Positions 31,935-43,269 of a stretch of DNA of 52,794 nucleotides are shown here, in pieces. Where the stretch lies: positions 1 through 52,794 of the forward strand of contig JALCNW010000024.1 of the NCBI GenBank assembly GCA_022649305.1, given 5' to 3'. The stretch comes from Enterobacter sp. (GTDB lineage Bacteria; Pseudomonadota; Gammaproteobacteria; Enterobacterales; Enterobacteriaceae). Each line of letters begins with the position of its first letter. The stretch's first letter is position 1. Below the pieces are notes generated by a model. It was not told the origin of the DNA, ran no database searches, and saw only the letters and a list, made by a program, of their open reading frames with translations. The translations under genes and the position numbers were made by a program.

Positions 31935-32083
31935 ACCACGTCTGTTTTCGCGAAAAATGCCAACATACACCGCACAACCTTAACCTGCCATTAATCTTTC
32001 TCAAATAAACCCTGTTCCGTTATTCAGGCTTCCGGCTCGTATTGTTCTTTGAGTGTTAAGGTAAAAGTGAGGGCGCGTCTGTT

Positions 32084-32806
32084 TTAGTTCAGAGATCGAC
32101 CGCCGTCGACGCCAAACGAGCGGCCTGTGACGTAGCAGCTGGTTAACAGATAGTCGATAAGATCGATCACTTCTTTCTCGCCGGGAGCAATCTTCATCAG
32201 CGATTTATTCAGCGCCTTTTGACGGTACTCGGCATCATCGTGTTCATTAAACAGAATGAGCGAGGGCGCAATGGCGTTCACTTTCACTTCTGGAGCCAGC
32301 TTACGGGCGAACGAGCGGGTCATATTATCCAGTGCGGCTTTGCTGGCCGCGTAGGCGATGTGTTTGTCGCTCCCGCGCTCTACAACGTAGTCGGTGAAAT
32401 GAATAATGTCGCTCGCAGCGTGCCCGTGCCCTTGCAGCAATCCTTGCAATGCGTGATTGAGCAGATAGGGGGCGTGAACGTGGATCTGCAACATACAGGA
32501 AAGCGTTTCGCTGAGCGGCGTACTGGGGTTTTCTGCTAGCCAGGCGCTGGCATTATGTACAATGGCGCGCAGGCCACTGGTTGTGGATTTTACGGTTTCC
32601 GCGAAGGCGAGAATGCCCTCATCCGATGAGAAATCAGCCTGAATACAGACCGCTCCCGCCTGGCGTAATCCCTCAATGGAAGGATACTCGTTGCGGTAGC
32701 TCACGATCACGGGCTGGCGAAGATTAAGAAAGTGGTGGGCAAGGGCGAGGCCGATGCGTCGGCCTCCACCGGTAATTAGAATCGGGCGTTGCTGCGCGTT
32801 TCCCAT
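32084..32806 (-). CDS. folM: FolM, dihydromonapterin/dihydrofolate reductase
   Basis: NADPH-dependent short-chain dehydrogenase of 240 residues that reduces dihydromonapterin and, weakly, dihydrofolate. The nucleotide-binding loop is TGGGRRIG, the type known from pteridine reductases, and the catalytic Tyr-x3-Lys is YAASK. It has the same length as E. coli FolM. In E. coli glpM lies between folM and rstA; the 149-bp gap here is too short for it. Confidence 0.93.
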   Translation of the reverse strand: MGNAQQRPILITGGGRRIGLALAHHFLNLRQPVIVSYRNEYPSIEGLRQAGAVCIQADFSSDEGILAFAETVKSTTSGLRAIVHNASAWLAENPSTPLSETLSCMLQIHVHAPYLLNHALQGLLQGHGHAASDIIHFTDYVVERGSDKHIAYAASKAALDNMTRSFARKLAPEVKVNAIAPSLILFNEHDDAEYRQKALNKSLMKIAPGEKEVIDLIDYLLTSCYVTGRSFGVDGGRSLN

Positions 32807-32846
32807 CGTGTTTTCCTTTTCCGTTCAACACTGGGAAAGACGACGC

Positions 32847-34229
32847 TTATCCCATTAACATCCACGTTGCCGGTACGGCAGCGACCAATAACAGACCAAT
32901 CAACGCCATTTCACGGCGCAGCAGGGTATTTTCAAGCTGATGCGTACGGCGTGCATACATAAACACCAGCAGTCCCGGGGCATACAGCACGACGGAGAGT
33001 AACAGATGCATAGGCCCGGAGGCATACAATAACCATAGACCGTAAATGCATGCACCCGTACCGACCATGTAGTGCACGGGACGGGTGGCTATTTTTACCA
33101 GATAAGCTCCCACCAGGAAATAGGGTACCAGAATCATCTCAGAGGCGATGGTCAGCAGGGTGTTATAGTCCGACCCTGTGAGCCAGATCAGCACCAGGCA
33201 AACCTGTACGCTAATGTTGGTTAACCAGAGTGATGCTGAAGGCGCGCTATTTTTATTCTGTCGAGCGAACAGACGCGGGAATGCCTGATGCGTTGCGGCC
33301 AGAAACGGCACTTCTGCCGCCATAATGGTCCAGCTCAGATAAGCGCCACAGACGGAAACGATTAGCCCCGCAGCAATGACCACATCGCCCCATGAGCCCA
33401 TCATTTTAACCATTAGCCCCGCCATCGAAGGGTTACGCATACCGGCTAGTTCAGGGCGGGCGACCACGCCGATGGAAAGCAGAGTGACCAACAGATAGAC
33501 GCTCAGCGCGGCAACGACGGCCAACAGCGTGGCCCGACCCACGTCACGTTTGTTACGTGCTCGGGCAGAGACCACGACTGCGCCTTCAACCCCAATAAAG
33601 ACCCACAGGGTGATGAGCATCGTGTTTTTCACCTGCTCCCAGACCGGCACACCCAGCGCCACACCGGTGAAGTCGAGGCTAAATACGTCGAGTCGAAACG
33701 CGATAAACGCGAGGATGATAAACAGCCCGAGCGGTATGAGTTTGGCCATCGTGGCAACGAGATTAATGCTGGCCGCTGTTTGAACGCCGCGTAACACCAG
33801 CCAATGGACGAGCCACAGCAGGACAGACGCCCCGACAATAGATTGCCAGGTATTACCGTCGCCAAAGAAGCGCAGTTCCGGCGTATCGGTAAAGAAGCTC
33901 AACGCGGAGAAGACAATCACAAGATAAGAAACGTTGGCGATTACTGCGCAAAGCCAGTAGCCCCAGGCGGAGCAAAAACCAATCAGTTCGCCAAAACCTT
34001 CGCGGGCATAAGTGAATATTCCGCCATCCAGGTCCGGTCGGATGCGCGTGAGTAGCAGCATGGCAAATGCCAGTAATAAGATCCCAACACCGGTGATCCC
34101 CCAACCGATGAGCAGAGCCGCTGGGCTCGCGACTTCCGCCATATTCTGCGGCAAACTGAATACGCCTGCACCCAGCATGGAGCTTAAAACGAGCGCAGTT
34201 AAAGCACTCAGGCCAAGTTTCTTTTCCAT
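32847..34229 (-). CDS. ydgI: YdgI, putative arginine/ornithine antiporter (APC family)
   Basis: Inner-membrane amino-acid antiporter of 460 residues with about 12-13 helices and the APC signature SSMLGAGVFSLPQNMA at the N-terminus. It is collinear with E. coli YdgI, an ArcD-type protein. Substrate assignment rests on homology only; no arginine-catabolic genes are nearby. It lies 40 bp upstream of folM on the same strand, so they may be cotranscribed. Confidence 0.9.
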   Translation of the reverse strand: MEKKLGLSALTALVLSSMLGAGVFSLPQNMAEVASPAALLIGWGITGVGILLLAFAMLLLTRIRPDLDGGIFTYAREGFGELIGFCSAWGYWLCAVIANVSYLVIVFSALSFFTDTPELRFFGDGNTWQSIVGASVLLWLVHWLVLRGVQTAASINLVATMAKLIPLGLFIILAFIAFRLDVFSLDFTGVALGVPVWEQVKNTMLITLWVFIGVEGAVVVSARARNKRDVGRATLLAVVAALSVYLLVTLLSIGVVARPELAGMRNPSMAGLMVKMMGSWGDVVIAAGLIVSVCGAYLSWTIMAAEVPFLAATHQAFPRLFARQNKNSAPSASLWLTNISVQVCLVLIWLTGSDYNTLLTIASEMILVPYFLVGAYLVKIATRPVHYMVGTGACIYGLWLLYASGPMHLLLSVVLYAPGLLVFMYARRTHQLENTLLRREMALIGLLLVAAVPATWMLMG

Positions 34230-34374
34230 TGGCTTCCTGTTATGAAAGGTCCAAATCCAGAATAATTATTTCGCACAAGCGCATAAAAATGGTGGATCAC
34301 ACTAAGGCGCGGGATTTTACGGAGAGTCGCGAAGGCATGCAATGACGTGGGGCAGAAATTCATAAAAAAGTAAC

Positions 34375-34397
34375 AAAAAAGGCGGCATTTAGCCGCC
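34375..34397 (-). terminator. Intrinsic terminator of ydgH
   Basis: The minus-strand stem GGCGGC/GCCGCC with a five-base loop is followed by six T, 18 bp after the ydgH stop. Confidence 0.88.
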
Positions 34398-34415
34398 TGT
34401 GTTAAATCGTGTTGG

Positions 34416-35360
34416 TTACTTATACAAGTCAGCGCTGATCGTCACGTTGTTACCCCGTTCCTGCCACTGGCGGGTGATGTGGTAATACTTCGCACCTTTC
34501 TTCTGCGCGCGCTTCGCCACCTGGTAGGAGACTTCGGTCATATTGCCGTAGTTACCGGTGAACTTGATGCTGTCGAAAGGAACCATCTGCGCAGCGGTGG
34601 TTTTGTTCAGCTCTTCGATTTTTCCGCCATCCGGCAGGGTGACCGTATAACGACCCCCTTTAGTGGTTTGCGTTTCAAAGAAACGACCGACGTCGGAGCT
34701 TGGCGTTGCCGTGGTCGCGACGCCTGGAATTTCGACCTGCTTCGCGGCTTCTCCGCCTGCTGCCAGTGCTGCACGTCCAGCTTCTGAATTAGCCGGAATA
34801 GCATCCGGGCTTTGCAGAACACGTTTTTTCGCATCGGCTTTGTACAGGAATGCGGTGATACGCTGGTTGCCGCCCTGGTTGGCATCAATCTGGCGAACGA
34901 TATAGAAAGAGGACGCGCCTTTTCCTTTCGCTGCTTTAGTGATGGCATCGTTCACTTCAGGCTGGCTGCGATAGAAACCCTGTACGGTGACGGTATCAAA
35001 AGGTTCAAGCGCGATGGCCTGATCCTTAGGTAATTCGGTGATGCCGTTAATCACGCGGTTTTTAGGTGCATCGGCTTTCGCTGCATCGTCTTTGTAGAGA
35101 TCGGCTATGACGCGCAGGTTGCCACCGCTGCCATAATCGGAAGTATCCACGACGTAAAAAGAGGCAGCGCCTTCTTTGTCAGCACGGCGGGAAGCAGCCT
35201 GAACCGCATCGCCAATGGCATTAAAACGACCGGTAATAGTGACGCGGTCGTAAGGTTTTAACGCTGCCGCTTGCTCCGGCGTTAACTCTGTCGCTGCATA
35301 AGCGGACAGGGCGGTCGCAGAAAGAAGTGCGGACGCCAGGAGAGTGTTCTTAAGCTTCAT
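34416..35360 (-). CDS. ydgH: YdgH, periplasmic protein with three DUF1471 (YhcN-like) domains
   Basis: Exported protein of 314 residues. A signal peptide of about 22 residues (MKLKNTLLASALLSATALSA, then YA) precedes three related domains at about 26-90, 105-170 and 250-314. Each contains a KPYDRVTITG-type strand, a helix, and a SFYVV...GGNLRVIADLYK-type end. A linker of about 70 residues separates domains two and three. The molecular function is unknown; related small proteins are stress-induced. Monocistronic, with a strong terminator. Confidence 0.92.
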   Translation of the reverse strand: MKLKNTLLASALLSATALSAYAATELTPEQAAALKPYDRVTITGRFNAIGDAVQAASRRADKEGAASFYVVDTSDYGSGGNLRVIADLYKDDAAKADAPKNRVINGITELPKDQAIALEPFDTVTVQGFYRSQPEVNDAITKAAKGKGASSFYIVRQIDANQGGNQRITAFLYKADAKKRVLQSPDAIPANSEAGRAALAAGGEAAKQVEIPGVATTATPSSDVGRFFETQTTKGGRYTVTLPDGGKIEELNKTTAAQMVPFDSIKFTGNYGNMTEVSYQVAKRAQKKGAKYYHITRQWQERGNNVTISADLYK

Positions 35361-37423
<2,063 letters not shown>

Positions 37424-37430
37424 GGGGTAG

Positions 37431-38822
<1,392 letters not shown>

Positions 38823-38852
38823 GTTTGATGCAAACAAAAAGCCGCCAGTCAT

Positions 38853-38878
38853 TGGACTGACCCCATAAAGTTGGACAG
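38853..38878 (+). repeat. IS left terminal inverted repeat
   Basis: About 26 bp starting TGGACTGACCCCATAAAG, matching the right end with one gap and a few mismatches. Confidence 0.85.
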
Positions 38879-38884
38879 TTCATG

Positions 38885-39670
38885 TTAAGCGGCTTTCAGA
38901 GCCTGGGTTCGGTATTCCACCGGACTCAGGCCTTGTAATTTCAGGCTTATCCGTTCGTTGTTGTAGTACTGGATATAGTCTTCTATCGCTGTCATCAGTT
39001 CTGCGAGACTACTGAACTGATTCAGATAAAAACACTCCGATTTCAGCGTACCGAAGAAGTTCTCCATCACTGCATTGTCCAGACAGTTACCTTTACGTGA
39101 CATACTTTGCGTCACGCCCTGTGCCTTTAGCCTTGCCTGATACCCTGTCATCCGGTATTGCCATCCCTGATCTGAGTGCAACAGCGGGGTATCTTCCGGA
39201 CTGAGCTTTGAGAACGCATCGCGCAGCATGCTGTTTACCATCTCCATCACCGGCCTTTCCGACAGGCTGTAGGAGATAATCTCCCTGTTAAACAGATCGA
39301 GAACCGGTGACAGATAGAGCTTTTTACCCTGTATCGAGAACTCAGTAACATCCGTAACCCACTTTTCATTGGCTTTTAATGCATTAAAGTCCCTGCTCAG
39401 GATATTAGGGGCTGCCTTGCCTGTTTCTCCCTTCCATGAGCGATATTTTTTTATCCTTATCAGAGAACGGAGCGTCAGCTCTGCCATCAGCCGCTGTACT
39501 GTTTTATGGTTCACCAGCAGTCCCTGCTTTCTCAGGGTGAGCGTGATCCTGCGGTAGCCATAGCGCCCTTTGTGATAGTGGTATATCTCACTGATTTTGT
39601 TTTTCAGCTCAGCATGGCTGTCCACCCGCTTCAGTGCATTCATATTGTGATACCACGTACTGCGGGACAT
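38885..39670 (-). CDS. IS3-family transposase OrfB (catalytic part)
   Basis: Retroviral-integrase-type transposase domain. From the first internal ATG it is 261 residues, but the frame is open up to the orfA slippery site, so the functional product is an OrfAB fusion of about 295 further-extended residues made by -1 frameshifting. DDE residues are in WVTDVTEF, LLHSDQGWQY and ENFFGTLKSECF (Asp, Asp, Glu with the usual 35-residue spacing). An HTH_21-like segment HKGRYGYRRI precedes it. It is clearly IS150-like and ends 32 bp from the left end of the element. Confidence 0.9.
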   Translation of the reverse strand: MSRSTWYHNMNALKRVDSHAELKNKISEIYHYHKGRYGYRRITLTLRKQGLLVNHKTVQRLMAELTLRSLIRIKKYRSWKGETGKAAPNILSRDFNALKANEKWVTDVTEFSIQGKKLYLSPVLDLFNREIISYSLSERPVMEMVNSMLRDAFSKLSPEDTPLLHSDQGWQYRMTGYQARLKAQGVTQSMSRKGNCLDNAVMENFFGTLKSECFYLNQFSSLAELMTAIEDYIQYYNNERISLKLQGLSPVEYRTQALKAA

Positions 39671-39723
39671 CCCCGCTGCACGCAGAAGGTCACTGAGAGC
39701 ATACTCACGCCTTAGCTCACCGA

Positions 39724-40248
39724 TTATTCCGGCTTTCTGCCGTTTTTCTCGTGTTGAACCAAGGCCTTCAGCTTTTTTAGGTAAGCATTCTCTGCTCGCA
39801 GATAACGGAGTTCTGCCCGCAGTTCTTCGGGCGATAACTTTTCCAGCGCCACATCGGTAAGTGGGGATGTTTTTGGTGATTTTGACATTACCTTGCTCCG
39901 GCCGCGTTTTATGCTCAGAAGTCCTTTCTGGCCTGAGGCTTTGTAGACATTAACCCAATGCCGGACAACACTTTCATTTGAGATATTAAACCGTGCTGCG
40001 GCTTCGCGCATCGTAAGTTCTTCACAGAGTGTCGCCCGGACGACAGTTTCCCGAAACTCAGGAGAATGGCGGTCATTTTTCCAGGTGATACCATCAATAC
40101 CGTGTAATTGCCAGGCTCTGACCCAACGTCGAACAGACGTGCCCTCAATTCCAAAAAAATCGGCTGTACTTTTTGCTCCACCTTTACCAGAGAGATAGTA
40201 ATTAACGACTGCCAGTCGGGTTTCGAGAGAATACTTTGGCTTTGCCAT
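39724..40248 (-). CDS. IS3-family OrfA (DNA-binding part)
   Basis: A 174-residue protein starting MAKPKYSLETRLAVV, with two helix-turn-helix segments (KSTADFFGIEGTSVRRWVRAW and REAAARFNISNESVVRHWVN) and a C-terminal leucine-zipper-like helix (LRAELRYLRAENAYLKKLKAL). The ATG at 40248 is taken; an upstream in-frame start at 40281 would lie near the terminal repeat. The heptamer A AAA AAG in the orfA frame (39778 to 39772) is a canonical -1 slippery site leading into orfB. Confidence 0.88.
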   Translation of the reverse strand: MAKPKYSLETRLAVVNYYLSGKGGAKSTADFFGIEGTSVRRWVRAWQLHGIDGITWKNDRHSPEFRETVVRATLCEELTMREAAARFNISNESVVRHWVNVYKASGQKGLLSIKRGRSKVMSKSPKTSPLTDVALEKLSPEELRAELRYLRAENAYLKKLKALVQHEKNGRKPE

Positions 40249-40273
40249 AAAAAACTGCACCTTACTCAGTTGG

Positions 40274-40299
40274 GTGTCCAACTTTTGGGGTGCAGTCCA
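40274..40299 (-). repeat. IS right terminal inverted repeat
   Basis: Read inward from 40299 it starts TGGACTGCACCCCAAAAG, pairing with the left terminal repeat. Confidence 0.85.
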
Positions 40300-40335
40300 T
40301 CATTTGGCGGCTTTTTTTATGCCTAAACTCAAGCG

Positions 40336-41286
40336 TTAATCGTCTTCGGCATCGTCCAGTTCAACCGGTGTTTGATACTGATCCGGTTTAATGACCAGCA
40401 GATCGCAGCGCAGATGATCGATAACCTGCTCGGCGGTATTGCCCAGAAACGCCGCTGAAATGCCCGTACGACCCACCGTACCAAGCACCACAATACCGGC
40501 TTGCAGGTGCTCTGCTAAGTCAGGAATAACCTCTTCAGGCAGCCCTTTCTCAACGTGAGTCATTTTCTCATCAATGCTGAATTTCTGGCGTAAGGCTTTC
40601 ATTGCCAGCAGATGCTGACCGCGAATCGCGTCGTTATAAACGCTAGGGTCAAATTCAGGCAGTTCGATGGCGATGTTGATTGGCGTAACCGGGTAAGCTC
40701 CCACCAGATGGACTTCGGTATGGTTTACCTGCTCAGCCAGATGGATAGTCTCTTTCACCAGCTTTTCGTTTAAAGCGTTGTGGTAATCCTCTTCGCTGGC
40801 AAGGTTGACCGCCACGACCGCTCTGCCACCTTCCGGCCAGGGCTGATCTTTTACCATCCACACCGGACATGGGCATTTACGTAGCAGATGCCAGTCAGTC
40901 GGCGTGAAAATAACGGATTCCAGCTTGTCGTGCTGATGGGTCATTTTTAGCAGCAGATCATGACCGCTAGCGATCACTTCCTGAATGATGGCTTCGAAGG
41001 GGCGGTTGTGCCACACCACTTTGATATCAATAGGAATGCCTGCATCAAGGTAATATTTTGCCTGCTCTCGGATCCAGGCCGTTCGCTGGCCGATCACTCC
41101 CTGACGCATAGCCGTGCGCTCATCAGGCGACAGAAGGGTGGTCATTTCGTATGAGAAGTCATAGATCGGCAGAAATGCTTTAATCTTGCCACCAATCCGT
41201 TGATGTAAATAGACAGCTCGCCGTAACGCCGGTTGATCGTCCTGATTAGGATCGATGGCCACCAGCATGTTTTGATATTTTGCCAT
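40336..41286 (-). CDS. uspE: Universal stress protein E
   Basis: Tandem-type universal stress protein of 316 residues, same length as E. coli UspE (YdaA). Two Usp domains are fused. The second carries the nucleotide-binding-type glycine motif [21 protein letters not shown]; the first has a degenerate version. The acidic C-terminus is VELDDAEDD. It is convergent with pntB; in this strain its terminator is disrupted by the IS, so its transcript should run into orfA and orfB in the sense direction. Confidence 0.96.
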   Translation of the reverse strand: MAKYQNMLVAIDPNQDDQPALRRAVYLHQRIGGKIKAFLPIYDFSYEMTTLLSPDERTAMRQGVIGQRTAWIREQAKYYLDAGIPIDIKVVWHNRPFEAIIQEVIASGHDLLLKMTHQHDKLESVIFTPTDWHLLRKCPCPVWMVKDQPWPEGGRAVVAVNLASEEDYHNALNEKLVKETIHLAEQVNHTEVHLVGAYPVTPINIAIELPEFDPSVYNDAIRGQHLLAMKALRQKFSIDEKMTHVEKGLPEEVIPDLAEHLQAGIVVLGTVGRTGISAAFLGNTAEQVIDHLRCDLLVIKPDQYQTPVELDDAEDD

Positions 41287-41422
41287 ACAGGTCTCCTTAC
41301 TACTGTAACCACAGTCTGTAATTAAAAGAGTAACCTATATATCTTGAATGAAACAGGGGAGAAGGTTTTGCCAGATCAATAAATCATGAAAATTTATAGT
41401 TAACTTGATTATTATATTGATT

Positions 41423-42709
41423 TTAAACAAATTTATTTGCTTTAAAAGACCCTTGGGGGTGTGATGGGGGTAAACCGGTAAGTATTTTGCTGTTTATCAT
41501 GTCTACCTGATCACTATTCATATCGCCGATCCACTTGGCATAAACCTCATATACCATCCTGGAATCTTCATGGCCCATCTGACTGGCAATAAAGGAAGGG
41601 TTTGCACCAGCAGAAAGTGACCAACATGCATACGTATGCCTTGACTGGTAAGGATGGCGACTTCTAATACCTGCGCGCCGTAAACCATGTTTCCATCCAT
41701 AGGATATCGAGTTTTTGGAAAAGTAACCTGTCTTTTTTTTCGAATTAGATGTCGGGACGAATACCGGACTGATGATTTGTTTTTCAGTTTTTCCATGCTC
41801 TCGGTGATGAAACTCGATTGAATGGGCGGGAAGGGCGCCAGTTATTTCGAACTGCTTCATTAATGCATCGTGAGCGGGTCTGAGCAACGCTATTTTTCTG
41901 ATCCCTGCATCAGTTTTAGGCGGAACGAATAAGCCTTTACTAGTAAGGTTTCGCGAAACACTGATTACCCCATTCTTCAGGTCGACATCCTCCCAAGCAA
42001 GCGCACATAGTTCGCCATGCCGCATTCCTGTATGAGTGGCAATTGTCCAGATGAGCGCATGATGTAGAGAAAGGTGTGTAATAAAGGATTGATACTCATC
42101 AAAGCTAAGTGGGTCAGGTGATCGCTTTGAAACCTTAAGCATCTGTATGCCATCGTATGGAGCATGGGAGATGAATTGGCTACGGTTAGCCATTTTTAAC
42201 ATTTCCGTCAGGACGTTCATGAGCGTATTTACCCTTGATGGCGTTCGACCCTGTTTCTTATAATTTGGCATGCCGGGATTAACGACTTCACCGAACAGAA
42301 GTTCCCGCCGGTAGTTGAGCAGGTCGGCGTTCTGAATATCGGCTAAAAGTGTGCTGTTGCCCACAACCCTCCTGAGAGTGTTGACCGTCGAGCGAATTGT
42401 GAGCATTGAAGCCGCTGAAACCTCGAGTGCCTTGTAATCGCAGAACAAGTCGCACAATTCAGCGAAGCTGTTAATGCGCTTCGTCGTGCCGAACTTGCTG
42501 AGCGCTTTTGATTCAGGGAATCGCTGGGCATAGTCGAATGCGCCCATTTGGATTTCGCTGACAATCAATGCTCTCAAGTTGCCAGCTTTTTTTATATTGC
42601 TATTACTGACCAACCACCCACGCAGAACTTCGCGGCATCGTATGCCGCGGTAGGTGAAAGTGATGCGTATTTTGCCGTTGTGTAATTCAACACCGGTTGG
42701 AAATTTCAT
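41423..42709 (-). CDS. Prophage integrase, tyrosine recombinase (Rac IntR-like)
   Basis: Site-specific recombinase of 428 residues. The N-terminal half resembles Rac IntR closely (PTGVELHNGKIRITF, SNIKKAGNLRALIV). Catalytic residues are Arg230 (HTGMRHGE), Arg357 (in HPYQSRHTYACW; the preceding box-II histidine is replaced by Tyr as in Rac), His380 (QMGHED) and the nucleophile probably Tyr390 (VYEVYAKWI). Its ATG overlaps the xis stop in an ATGA. It is the last gene of the PL operon, facing uspE. The att site should be near its 3' end. Confidence 0.93.
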   Translation of the reverse strand: MKFPTGVELHNGKIRITFTYRGIRCREVLRGWLVSNSNIKKAGNLRALIVSEIQMGAFDYAQRFPESKALSKFGTTKRINSFAELCDLFCDYKALEVSAASMLTIRSTVNTLRRVVGNSTLLADIQNADLLNYRRELLFGEVVNPGMPNYKKQGRTPSRVNTLMNVLTEMLKMANRSQFISHAPYDGIQMLKVSKRSPDPLSFDEYQSFITHLSLHHALIWTIATHTGMRHGELCALAWEDVDLKNGVISVSRNLTSKGLFVPPKTDAGIRKIALLRPAHDALMKQFEITGALPAHSIEFHHREHGKTEKQIISPVFVPTSNSKKKTGYFSKNSISYGWKHGLRRAGIRSRHPYQSRHTYACWSLSAGANPSFIASQMGHEDSRMVYEVYAKWIGDMNSDQVDMINSKILTGLPPSHPQGSFKANKFV

Positions 42710-42924
42710 CAGAGTTCCTGCACTAACTGATTAATCTTGGGGTAGTTGTACCAGAGCAATCCTTTGGCATTATCAGTCTGACCCAGCGCTGTTAAATGCT
42801 TGAAATGCACGCCTTCCACCCAAAGCTTCAGACGGTAATTTTTGATCTGACCTTCGGTAAGCCCTGTTCTTTCAGTTAATCTGGTCTCAACCACCCACTC
42901 TTCGTTAAATATTACCTGTGCCAT
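42709..42924 (-). CDS. Excisionase (XisR/YdaQ-like)
   Basis: A 71-residue basic winged-helix-type protein starting MAQVIFNEEWVVETRL and ending LLWYNYPKINQLVQEL, closely similar to the Rac excisionase. It directs prophage excision with the adjacent integrase. Two adjacent ATGs exist; the second (42924) places GAGG six bases upstream and matches Rac. It overlaps int by one base pair of its stop codon. Confidence 0.88.
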   Translation of the reverse strand: MAQVIFNEEWVVETRLTERTGLTEGQIKNYRLKLWVEGVHFKHLTALGQTDNAKGLLWYNYPKINQLVQEL

Positions 42925-42988
42925 CATTTACCTCAGGTAACCGGCATCAGTATAAAGATGCCGGTTAAGAACAATTGATATTCCGATA

Positions 42989-43231
42989 TCAGGAGGCCTG
43001 ACCGGGTAATGAACGGAGCCGACGCATGCCAGTCATTGCTGTAGCTACATAGCTCGCCTTACGATTCACCACTTCTACCCAAACTTTCACACCTTCAACT
43101 CTCACGGTGTAGGTCTCTTTCATCTTGCTTCGCCCGTAATCGCCGTAACGTTGCTGGTGGGCTGTGAGCGCGATGTCACATGCCTGGCGAGCCAAAGGGG
43201 ATTGCCTACTACCTCGATTGATCAGTCGCAT
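42989..43231 (-). CDS. Small prophage protein at the YdaC position (DUF4060-like)
   Basis: An 80-residue basic protein (MRLINRGSRQSPLARQACDI, ending MRRLRSLPGQAS) with the segment GDYGRSKMKETYTVRVEGVKVWVEVVNRK that looks like two or three beta-strands. AAAGGAG lies six bases before the ATG, so it is a real gene. It is found between recT and xis, where Rac has ydaC. The function is unknown and the family name is from memory. Confidence 0.7.
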   Translation of the reverse strand: MRLINRGSRQSPLARQACDIALTAHQQRYGDYGRSKMKETYTVRVEGVKVWVEVVNRKASYVATAMTGMRRLRSLPGQAS

Positions 43232-43269
43232 ATTGTCTCCTTTAGGGAGGGTTTCCCCTCCCGATCTCC

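Larger units (their letters stand above)
38853..40299 (-). mobile_element. IS3-family insertion sequence (IS150 subgroup), 1447 bp
   Basis: Complete element with imperfect terminal inverted repeats beginning TGGACTGACCCCATAAAG (left) and TGGACTGCACCCCAAAAG (right, read inward); both continue into TTGGACA. A 4-bp target duplication TCAT flanks it (38849-38852 and 40300-40303). It carries orfA and orfB in the -1 relation typical of IS3 elements, with an A6G slippery site. The protein sequences resemble IS150-group transposases. Both open frames are intact, so it may be active. I could not assign a specific ISfinder name. Confidence 0.92.
38836..40316. terminator. pntB/uspE bidirectional terminator, split by an IS element
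   Basis: AAAAAGCCGCCA at 38836-38847 and TGGCGGCTTTTT at 40305-40316 are perfect inverted repeats. With the IS and one target copy removed they form a 12-bp stem with a six-base GTCATT loop, flanked by A- and T-runs: a classical two-way terminator between convergent pntB and uspE. The IS sits in the loop, so the stem halves are now 1.46 kb apart and the terminator should not fold. Confidence 0.9.

Noticed and set aside
31990..32020. PhoP box upstream of rstA
   Set aside because: Only one hexamer (GGTTTA) fits; the second direct repeat at the right spacing is poor.
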